From positions 40,609,477 to 40,673,476 of the forward strand of contig JABBOT010000080.1 in the NCBI GenBank assembly GCA_016165875.1: a DNA stretch of 64,000 nt. Reading direction: 5' to 3'. A program made the translations under genes and the position numbers. The notes beneath the pieces are model-generated. The model was not told where the DNA came from. It saw only the letters and a list, made by a program, of their open reading frames with translations, and ran no database searches. Below are positions 37,101 through 49,100 of this stretch, one piece after another; the first letter of the stretch is position 1, and each line of letters starts with the position of its first letter. The DNA comes from Acanthopleura granulata (Eukaryota; Mollusca; Polyplacophora; Chitonida; Chitonidae).

Positions 37101-40100
37101 TATAGTACCACCCACGCCCAACAGCAAATCGGGCGCACCCAGACTGCTGACAAAGCTCGTCGTGACTGCTAGCAAAGCGTGTCCAGACCGCTGGCAAAGC
37201 GCGCTCAGACCATGGCCACACCGCGGGAAATCGATGACCAGCCTACCGTCGCCTACAATACACAGCTTACCAGGCCTCGAAATAGTAGGTGATTCAACTG
37301 ATTGATCACCTGCTGATCGCCTACTTGGAATTTAGATAGAATGAGTTTGCGATCACCATGCCAAAATCGAGAAACCGAAAAGTTTGGAAAAAAGGAATGC
37401 CAAGTATATGTATGGGATGACTATAAAACTTTTTTTTTAGTTCTGTGTCCGTAACTGTTGACTTAATGAAGGCATATAATTTGCTGATTAATTCAGGGTG
37501 AAGTTTTATTTGTACACTTGGCCCAACCGCTTCCGGTTGACTTCTCACAACATCAGTAAGCACACTGGTTATCACGTAGCTCTGGGGTTGCAGAGACAGT
37601 AGATATGCTGCAATCGCACATGATACACTTTTCTGTGGGACTTTAGTAGCCTAAGGAAACATAGTGTAAATATCCATGGGTGAAGAAATTAAGATTCAAA
37701 GGAGATTGGTAAGTATCGCGGAAAAAACCTTCGCCATTACAAAACCTACAACAAGGCAATGTACGAGGTAAAAACACAGGCTTGTACAAATTTGTTAAAG
37801 ATTTCATTATAAAGTTTCCTGGGTTGAGTTATTTTTTTGTTCAACATCTAAATCATGTTGAGTAACACAATTATTAATGAACAGATCTTCTGGTACTAAT
37901 GTGTGTGTGCCACTGTGAGAAGCAGTATGACACTTGACACTCATCAAGTCTCATGTATACATGTACAACATGTGGTGTGAAGCTAATAATCATGACACAA
38001 GCCGAACACTTTGCCACGGCTAAGGTGTGCAAGCAAACATGAACCATTGAAGCCACTAATCTTTTTTATTGCACAAAATCATAAAAAAACCTGTGATACA
38101 CTATCCACCGAGATACAAAGGAAAATATACCCACCAAGCAGCAAGTTGGATTACTATTGAGGTTGCAGACAGCCCTGCCGTTGACTACACAAGCACTAAC
38201 AGAAAGGCGCTGCTAGCCTTTTGTTTTAATTCTGGATGTCCGACAGTGTTAAAATGACTAAGTTCTCTCAAAACAGCCAGAGGCTATAAAATTATAGGAT
38301 AATTATGTTTCTCCATGATTTTAGCCCAGAAACTACGAATGCGCAACATCTAGGGGTGTGCAATATCAAAGGACACCCTAATTACATGTGCCGATCGGCT
38401 CAGTTATCACATGTCCGCTGATGTGATTCGCTGATTGGTTGAAAAGATTCTAATGTGTACAATTGTAATATTCATAACCTAATAGCAGACGACATTTTAA
38501 ATTACTCGTCTCGAAGTAGTTTTCCTCACTTAGATGGTTATTTATTTCTGCCGGACAAGTGACGGGGAATTTTTGTGAGTGAAATGTACGCAGAAATTAT
38601 TCCAAAATAATCATAACAAGCTATAATTGTTCGTGTATTTTATGGCCATATATGACTGGAACCATTCATTCATGTGTGTTTTTCCAACCGAAATACGTTT
38701 ACATCATCGGTAATTTCAATACTAACGCAATCGTTCACAGAACTATTTAACAGATTACAGACATGTGGCACCCCTTCAATCGCGGACGCACATGTACATT
38801 GTTACGGCGATGTTAATTAGGTAATTAGGCCTGTTGGGAAGTGACCAGAGCGTAATCAGAGCACGTACAGAGCATTGACAGACTGCAGACATTGCACAGC
38901 CTGGGCAAGTACAGAGTACTGACAAATTGCGGCCAGACTGCATGAAACAGCGCACTCGATATGGTGTTGGGCGTGGACAGTACATGAAGTATGTCCTGAC
39001 AGAGTGCGTACTTATGTCCTCACTTGTATGCCAGCCTTCACTCTTCACACTGTTTATTTGGACTCTCAGGTGTGCCCCTTTTGTTGTGAAAAATTTCTTA
39101 TTCGCTAAACATCATAAAACTTTTTGATAATTTCTGTTAGATGCCTTGTGATAACGTGATTGCTTTCTAGTGTGCAGCTGTGTGATGTTGATGTGGGATG
39201 TTTCTCAGAGTACATGTAGATGTGTTCTGTTGCAGGTATCTGACAGGTGATCAGTTCTCTAGCGAGTCCTCGGTCGAGGCCTATACCCGCTGTCTGAGGA
39301 TGGGATGCAAGTGTCTGGAATGTAAGCAGTCACTCCACATTGTGTTTCTTCTCCTTAATCAGAAGAAGTGTCTCAGTATCTGATATTAATGTTGAACAGT
39401 ATGAGTTCAAGTTAATGTTTGATGTTTCTTGATGATGAATTGGTTTCATCTAACCCAGGGTAGTTTAGAAATGAAGATGCCTGATAGTTTTTGCCAAGGC
39501 TCATCAAGTCTAAATTGTTGATTGTTCACTGTGCTAGGGGTCAATGTTTACAATTCTTTGTGTCTCACTACAAATATTTTGTCTGGAGTGTTTATGGCTC
39601 ACCACATGTATATCTACGCTGATTATGGCTTACCACATGTATATCTACAACGATTATGGCTCACCACATGTATATCTACACTGATTATGGCTTACCACAT
39701 GTATATCTACAACGATTATGGCTCACCACATGTATATCTACACTGATTATGGCTTACCACATGTATATCTACAATGATTATGGCTCACCACATGTATATC
39801 TACAATGATTATGGCTCACCACATGTATGCCTATATTGTTTATGCATCACTGTCAACCATGGTTCCCTATGTCTGTATTATTCAGCGTATGATCTCGCCA
39901 TGTTTCACGCTGTCTGAATTTCTAGTATAATGCTGGCAAACCATGATATATCTTGTCTGAATGGTTTACTCATGCTGGGCCCTGTAATGAAACCCCGAAA
40001 GGGACTTGTGAAAACTAACCTTAACATGAAGATCATTGTTATTTGTGAAATATTGATAGGGAATATTCCAGAGAACATTTTAATAATGTCAAGAAAACAT

Positions 40101-43100
40101 GAGAAATTTTTTTAATGTCCTAAAATTACCTCTTTATTTTGTTCATATTTTTTGGAGGATTATGTTAACTGTGAAATGTGTATTGTGACCAGCTGAGCAC
40201 CTACCTTGCCCGTTCCACCAAGTTATGATGTACGGGCTACATGTACTTAACTTGCTGGGCAAGCTGCTGGGCCTTTAATAAGAATGTAGTTCAAACCATT
40301 TCCATTTCTCACCTCCTTTTCCAAGAACATGGCTGAGAATTTTGTCTGTACTTCTGTATGTTAATGCATATTAAGATATAAAAACCATATGTTTTATGTG
40401 TTCTTTTTGTTTGATTTTCACAGTGGACTGTTGGGATGGCCCAGATGGACTTCCATACATTTACCATGGTCACACACTCACGTCAAAGATAAAATTCCTG
40501 GATGTGATAAAAACTATCAAAGAGCATGCCTGGGTTCAGTCTGAGTAAGTACACCAGAATTTACTGTGAACAGAAACCAGATAGACTACATAACAGTTTC
40601 TTTGTAAATTTCCTTGTTTCCTTGAGGTCACATATACGTGTTAACATGTAAAGTCTTTGGTAGCACCCCTGGCTCACTTATGTAGAGATTCTGTTCGGAG
40701 GCGTTTTCTTAACACTTGCAGGAGGTAGAATGCCTACTTACATTCTGTCACCTTTGGGCCATAGTATTAATAGGGAAAGGGTATGAACACATTTCAGCTT
40801 ATATACACAAAGGAACTAATACATAGGACCACATGAAAAAAGAAAACTGGCTGTGACAAAAGTACTGTAATTACCATTAAAATTTGCTCAAATAAGTGTA
40901 TATTTAGAGCCAGGTAAACCTCTGAAAACATTACTGATGATGCTGAAACTTTTTGAATAGGATATCACTCAGCTTAGCCAGCAAGCTTAAAAATGTGTTT
41001 CTTTTTCATCAATAGGACTGTCAGAATTAGGCAAAAAGAGTAACTTAGTCATGGGCGAAATTTTTGAGGTCATATACTATCCATAGTGTACATGTGTTTC
41101 CAAAAACATGTTGTAAACTATTACATCTGGAACATTATTTAATTGGTTTCTGTGCTGAAGCATGTATTAGTTTATACATCACACCAGTATGTTAAGTTGA
41201 TACGTCACATAAGTGTGTTTAATTCTTCTAATTATTGGGACAGATATTAGTTCTGCTGAAAGAAAAATATTACTTTTCTCTCCTATCTAACCTAGATATG
41301 GATATGTTGGTCATTAGATGGTCTGACCATGGGAGAAGACAGAAACTTTGTATCCCTGTTAGAATTACATACATGTTATCTAAAAAGGGCAGATCAGGTT
41401 TCCCCCAAATTAGAAGAATTCGGGTAGCTGATACATCACATCACTGTGTTTAGTTGATACATCATATCAGTATGTTTAGTTGATACATCACATCAGTATG
41501 TTTAGTTGATACATCACATCAGTATGTTTAGTTGATACATCACATCAATGTGTTTAGTTGATACATCACATCAGTATGTTTAGTTGATACATCACATCAA
41601 TGTGTTTAGTGTGTTTAGTGGATACATCACATTAGTGTGTTTAGTGTGTTTAGTTGATACATCACATCAATGTGTTTAGTGTGGTTAGTTGATACATCAC
41701 ATCAGTGTGTTTAGTTGATACATCACATCAATGTGTTTAGTGTGTTTAGTGGATACATCACATCAATGTGTTTAGTGTGTTTAGTTGATACATCACATCA
41801 ATGTGTTTAGTGTGTTTAGTTGATACATCACATTAGTGTGTTTAATGTTGGGTTGCTGCAATTCTCAGTCAAGAAAAAGTTGGGTGGCCAAAATATCTAG
41901 TAGGAGAAAATGTAAGTTGGCCAACATATTGAGGTGAGAAAATGTCTAGTAACATGAGGATTGATATAGTTGTGGACTATCTTGGCCTTACGCTCTATCT
42001 CTCTCTCTGTTCTTGACAGCTTCCCACTGATCCTGTCTATTGAGAACCATTGCAGCTTACCGCAACAGAGGAGAATGGCCACAGCTTTCCTAGAGGTCTT
42101 TGGAGGTGAACATATCTCTCAACCTTCAGGCCACAATCACATTCTTAAGCTGATGTTAAAAAGCCAATTTTTATTTTGAAATATCGTTTCCGTTCTCAAT
42201 TTTTGGGCCTTGGAAGTTAAAATTATGACCAGCTCCCAAATTTTGTCTTCACAAAAATAGGTCAGAATTTAGCCTCTATAACCAAAAAAACTGAGCATTG
42301 TGATTAGATTTTAAAAATTGACTTCTGTAATGAAAACCTTTGTAGAATTGTTTTTAAAATATGTATTACATGTAACATGCTAACACTTCCCAGTATTACA
42401 AAAAATGCTAAGAACATAGGTGTCAGCAAGTGATTTCTGTCTTCAAAAAATGTTTTTTTTTTAATGAAGGTAATTCAGATTGTTGTTATGAGAGGAAATA
42501 TGATAATGCTGTATTAAAGGGCAGATGAAAGTTGCAGAACCGCCAGACATAAAGCTCCACTGACTCTCATATATTTGTCATCGTTACATTTCATTTCTTC
42601 AATTCATTGTGGATGTTCAAATGCAACATCCAATATCAGGGTCAAGGTAGATTGTACATGGTTCTTCTCTTTTTTTTTTTTTGTTTTTATGGCAGATGAG
42701 TTGTTGACGGAACCTTTGAGCAAAGAAGCAACGTCTCTGCCATCTCCTACCCAACTCAAGCGGAAGATTATTCTGAAGGTTTGTCTTGTGTTATCAGTGA
42801 CTGTACAGGTAACATTCACAGGTACAGTCTACGGCCGTACGTGTAAAGGTCTGCCAGTAATCTGCAGATCGTCGTGGGTTTCTCCGGGCTCTACCCAGTT
42901 TCCTCCCACAACAGCGCTGACCACTATTTTATAAGTGACATATTCTTGAGTACGGTGTGAAACACCAGTGTAATAAATTAATGAATAAATTAAATGTACA
43001 GCATGCATGAAACCTAGAGAACATGTGTCCCTCTAGAGGCAGTTGGTGTCCTACTGTAATGTGGACATTATTATAAGTTTACATTGCTTGGGCAGGTTGC

Positions 43101-46100
43101 TCAGTCCCTAGCTGACAGTAACTGTAAGGCTTGTTTTTTCGCTGTGAAGAATTGGTCAGAGAGCATCATGGGTGTACGATACTTGTCTTTCATTAGCTCA
43201 CGTTTGTTCAGTCACAGCTGTAGACATGAAGTTTTCATGATCTTCATGCTTCCACTGCTTGAGATAATTTTAAAGGCATCAGTATTAAAATCGTAAGTGT
43301 TAAAATCTAAGTTAAAGAAAGTACTTATTCCTAGTCATTGTGTGTATCTAATTAATATCGACGGAGTCTTACAGGTAAACATAGGAGAGGTTGGTTTTGT
43401 CTTACAGCACAAGAAACTCAAGGAGGGAGAAGACCAATGGAGGACTGCCTCTGTCAGTGATGATTGTAAGCTTTGAATACACGCACAGTTTGCACAAGCT
43501 GTCAACATTTGTTGTAAAGCTGGGCACTATGGGCACTATACTCTGTTTACATACATGTATGGCCATAAACAGTGATAACTGTGAATATGTGGTTCTCTTC
43601 TGCACATGAGTAAACTACTGCACTGTAATTGTTACTCATATTGTTAGGGCAAGCACTGTTAGTTAAAAGTAGGCACCCTAATGGAACTCATACTCATAAA
43701 AGATTTACTGAAATACGTGTTGTATTTCATTAATTTCTTCTTTGTTATTTCTGTATTAGCTTCTAAATTCTCTGCCGCTTCTCGGAATGAAGAGTTTGTT
43801 GCTTACATTTTTGTCTTCAAGGGTTTTAATTACTCTTCTGACATTAAGAGAATGATACTGAAAACCAGTGTAATACATTCTGGCCCATAGTTCAGGCTTC
43901 TCTACTTGGTATATATAAAATTGTAGTTGTTCATATTTCTCTGTGGTCAGTTTAGACAATTCTTTAATGCTGTTAGTGTGGTAACTTTGATGCGTTTCTT
44001 GGCTCATCTGACAAAAGTGTCTTACAGTCAGTTATCTCCTGGCCAGTGCTATTGCAGGCTTGAATCTAGTTCTCATTGATTCACCTGCAGCTTTCAATCA
44101 GATGCAGTGCTTTGCCGTGAGTTTGCCTCTGGTTTCCTGTACCCATAAACCCTGACTGCCCTTGTATAAGTGAGAGAGAGAAAAAAGCAGGATGTTTGTT
44201 AAACACCAGTTAAATAGACAAAGAAATATAGCTATAAGGGAATTGGTTAGTTTGAACCCTGTTGATTATTTACCTTGTTCTGTGTATAAAGCAGCAGGGG
44301 CTGATCTTGCTGACCTCAGCAACTCTGTGAGGAATGGTATTCTCTACCTGGAGGATCCAGTTGACAGGGTGAGTCAGTCATTACAGCTCTAACACGCTAC
44401 CAATTATTCACACTTTTTTTGTTTTGCACACTACCATTTTTGCACACGAGCGTAATCAAAGCGTGTACAGAGCAGTGACAGACTGCAGACACTGCATAGC
44501 CTGGTAGTACTGACAAAGCGCGGCCAGCCAGCATGAAATAGTGCGCCCGATTTGCTGTTGGGCATGGGCAGTGCTGTAGGATGTTTATTGATCTTTTCAC
44601 TCTTACTGTTCATGGGAAATGGTGACAAAAAGGGGTTGACAATGCATATTTCACAGGTTAAACAGTCTAATGTTATTGAAGACAACATATGTTCCACCCA
44701 TATGGTGTGCATAAGTGTAAGTCACACTTGGGAAAATAACTGTCCAAAGGCAGATGGTTTACCCCTGTCACTCCACCTTCCTCCATCCTCATAACTGACC
44801 GGTGTCGTCAAAGTGAAAATTTCTTCAGTACTGGGTTAAACAATCAAATAATGAAAGAAAACAGTTGGACAGAGTACAGTCCTGGTACTTCAAACTATAG
44901 GACCATGGATATAGGAAATTCTACTGAGAAAGGGGACAGCTCTCGTTTGGAGAGGTATATTTGTAAGATAGCATAGATGTGGAAAGAAAAAGACTATTGA
45001 TTTAATGAAACGTATTCCACAGGTATGACATCACACGCACCCAGTCTGTTCTCAGTAAAACCTCATGGTTGACAGCCATTGCTGCATGTTAAGTAAATGC
45101 AAGGTGTTATGTATGTATGTGGTATGTTGTGATTATGCAGGTTTGGCACCCTCACTTCTTTTTGTTGACGTCTACCAAACTGTACTACACGGAGCAGAGG
45201 TCTGACCAGGAGCAGGATGAGGATGCTGAGTTTGAGGAAAACAGTTTGCCACAGGAGGTAAGGGCAGCGACCAGCCTCTCTTTTTGCTATGTAGAGAATG
45301 ATTTGAAGCATAAAGTGTTTTAAGAGTTCTAAATATCACCTAAAGTTTAACTCGTTTAAAGTAGAGTAAATTTTCTTGATGCTGAGCAATTTATCCAAAC
45401 TTTTTGTGAAGTTTGATTGCTTTATTTTCTCTGCATGTAATAGAAAAGGGAAGTAAGAGTGATGTCAGACTGTCACTACATCTCTGTGGTTTTCTGTGGA
45501 CAATAAATACATAACAACAGTAAACTACCCGGCTAATCCATTCATATGAAAAATATCCTTGTCCTTCACAAGAGTTGTAACTTGTGACCAAGCGTTTCAT
45601 ATGTAAATAGCATGGAGTTATGAATGGTGTGGTTCTGTTTTCAGGGGCAGCCAAATGATGAGCTCCACTTCAGTGAGCAGTGGTTTCATGGTCGATTGGA
45701 GGGAGGCAGAAGACGGGCAGAGGAGTTACTACAACAGTACAGTCATCTGGGAGACGGGACATTCCTAGTGCGAGAGAGCGAGACGTTTGTTGGGGACTTT
45801 TCCCTGTCTTTCTGGTCAGTAGAGGTAGTGGGTTTGTCTGATCCTTGAGGTGTCTAGGACGTGGGTGTTTTCTGGTCAGCATGGGTGTATGGGAAGTAGG
45901 TGCTCTCTGGTCAGCAGCGGGATGTGGGAAGTAGATGTTCTCTGGTCAGTGGGGTGTCTGTGAAGTGGGTGTTGTCTGGTCAGTGGAGGTGTGTGAGAAG
46001 TAGGTGTTTTCTGGTCAGTGGCAGGTGGGGAAGGGAGGTGTTCTCTGATCAGTGGGGTGTCTGGGGATGTAGCTGTTCTGTCGTAAGTGGGGTGTCAGGG

Positions 46101-49100
46101 GACGTAGGTGTTCTCTGGTCAGTGGGGTGTCAGGGGACGTAGGTGTTCTCCGGTCAGTGGGGCAGTCTGGGGAAGTAAGTGCCCTCTGGTCAGTGGTGTG
46201 TCTGGGGAAGTAGGTGTTCTCTTGTCGGTGGGGTGTCTGGGAAGTGGATGCTCTCTGGTCATTGGGACTGTGTGGGAAGTGGGTGTTCTCTGGTCAATGG
46301 TTTCTGGGAAGTGGGTCTTCTGTGGTCGGGGTTGGGGGGTGGGGTTGTCTGGGAAGTGGGCGTTCTCTGGTCATTGGGGGTGTGTGGGAAGTGGGTGTTC
46401 TCTGGTCAGTGTAGGCATCTGGGAGTACATAATGTACTGGAATGTGGGTGGGGTCCCCAAAAGGGCTGCTGGCTATTTGAATCCATTGGTCCTGTCTGTG
46501 TGAGTGGATGGCAGGGGAAAGAGAACCCTTATGAAGATGAAAAAGAAGTTATGAGCGAATTGTCCACATGTTTCTTACCATCTGGTAAATTAAAATTTGG
46601 ATTGATCTCCAGCTCCAAGATGTCACTGAAGATCTGCATTGATTTGTGTTCCCAGGAGGCAGAAGAAAGCTAACCACTGCAGGATAAAGTCTCGCCAAGA
46701 GCATGGCCAAACCAAGTATTTCCTCATTGACCCAGTGGCCTTTGACAGCTTGTACAGTCTGATTACGCACTACAGGAACACACCGCTACGAGGCACTGAC
46801 TTCAGCATGACTCTCAAGGAACCTGTTCCACAGCCTCAAAGCCATGAGGGCAAAGAGTGAGTAGACACAGCTCCCACCTCTCAATGGGTGTAAGGACGGC
46901 TAGAGATCCTTATTTTGAGGGATGGCAGAGTTGTTGGTTGAGAGGGGGTGTAATTTGTATTATTATTGTTGTCCGTATTGATTAACTCGTGACTGTAATT
47001 GATCGTAATAATAATTTATGTGGCCTCCCAGAATTGTGAGATGATTGTAACTTTCCCAGTTTACCACTGTGATTGGAGAGCGAAGTGAACTCCTACGTAA
47101 AGGTGGTCTTAATGTTTAAATATGAACAGATTAGGGCCCACCAACGTTAAACCAATTGATACAGCGGAAGAATGTAACTAGAATTATGGTTGAATCATAA
47201 GAATAATATTCAAGTGCAGAGTTGATCAAGATTTTAGTGGTATAAGACTGTGGTATTGAGTTGGGCTCCCTATCTTGGATTGAGGTGCACTGCCATTAAC
47301 GTATCTGGGTAGCTATGATTGCCACACAGTGGAGTTTATGTGCAGCTATTTGTGCAAAACAACCTCTGTCACTTCATATTTACTTGGCAGTTCTCACTGT
47401 TTACTTTTTGAAATAGGTAGTTTATGATTTACATTTATTCATGCTTTAACTGTTAATTCAAAGTTTGTTGGATATGATCTATGTGTAAGTGATGTTGTTT
47501 TGTTCCCTAACCAGAGGATACCATGAGGGGATATGTGAAAGTGATGTTGGCTTGTTCCCTGACCAGATGGTATCATGAGTGAATGTGTGTAAATGATCTT
47601 GGCCTGATCCTTGATCAGATGGTATCATGAGGAAATGTGTGTAAGTGATCTTGGCTTGTTCCCAGACCAGATGGTACCGTGAGAGAATGTGTGTAAGTGA
47701 TGTTGGCTTGTTCCCTGACCAGATGGCATCACTGGGGAATGTGTGTAAGTGATGTTGGCTTGTTCCCCTAATCAGATGGTACCACGAAGGGATGGACCGT
47801 GTGGCAGCAGAAGATATGCTGATCCGAGTGCCTTACGATGGTGCCTTCCTGGTGCGCCGTAGCGAGACCGACCAATACTCCTTCGCCATTTCCTTCAGGT
47901 GACCTCCCCTGTTGAGTGTACCCGCTTGCCATGTAGTCTAGAACCTTGGCATGTTACCCCATCACAAGGAATTGTCTGCAAACTTGTGTAGATGATACCT
48001 CTCATCCTGTTATGGATGGAAATTTGTTTATAAGCCAGTGATCTTCTTTTGGTTTATTTTCTCTTCGTGTCCTACAAAGCTGCTACAGTTGACAGAAAAT
48101 TTTCTGAAAAATGCTGTTAGTTTTTGAAATCGCATCTGACTGCAAATTTGTAGACGGCACCCTGTGATGTGATTTTGCTGGTGTTGTGCATGTGTGTGTG
48201 TTGCATACTTATGTAGTCAGGGCATGGTTTGTGGTGGTGTCGTAGTTGTATTGTCTTCTGTCCACCTGCCTTTGTGTAGATGGTATCATGAGAGCTTGAC
48301 ACGAGAAGAAGCAGAGGACATGCTTAGTCGAATCCCTCAAGACGGAGCGTTCCTGGTGCGTAAGAGCCGGCGTAGTTCCATGCCATCAGACCCTGACATG
48401 GTCAACTTTGCTATATCCATGAGGTAAGACCTGTCCCGGCAAACAAGCGAGTACCTGTTCTTAAACATACATACATGTTCAGGTTTGTGCAGGTGTTTAT
48501 ACGTATACCTGCATTTACCTGTATGTACTCAGGGAAAATAATCGTGTTTTGAGTTCAAGCAAAACAGCAAAGAATTTGCAAGACAGCAAGTGAAGACTTT
48601 GAGAAGTTCATAATCGATTGGTTATCATTATGCCATTCATATCCATGACTTTATGGGTTCATAAAATATACTTTATGTACTCTGTATTTATTTGATGCTA
48701 ATCTTCATCTTACAATTTAAAAATGGCTTTAAAAGCCGTTATCATTTGTCAGCAGATACATCCTTAGAATTTGTCTCACAAAATTAGTTGGTTTGTGAAA
48801 ATCCTAGTGCCATCGATAAGTTTAATTAACTCCATACAAAGAATGAGAGACGGGGAATCTACAAATCCCCTGTGTAAGGCTAGGATTGAACTCACTTTTT
48901 GTGTGTCTGATGGTTGGAGCTGCACACTTAAGACTGAGTCATGTCCTGCTTTCTGGGATGGGATTTACGGTATTTGTGTTTTGCTTGCTTATTATTATTT
49001 TTTTGCTGTTGTTGTTTTGTTGGTGGTAGTTTTGTAGCTACTGTGCCTGTATAATTAAGTTGAATGTGTATGTTGAGAACAGTATGGCATGTTGTAAGAA

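Larger units (their letters stand above)
22238..42446. repeat. Large duplication, copy B
   Basis: The partner of 1-18814. It is about 1.4 kb longer, mainly because its 99-bp VNTR has about 17 more units, and it continues without a break into the single-copy 3' part of the gene. Confidence 0.95.

Noticed and set aside
45900..46673. Open frames of 66-164 codons rich in Gly, Trp and Val
   Set aside because: Readings of the G-rich 35-bp minisatellite between exons 17 and 18.
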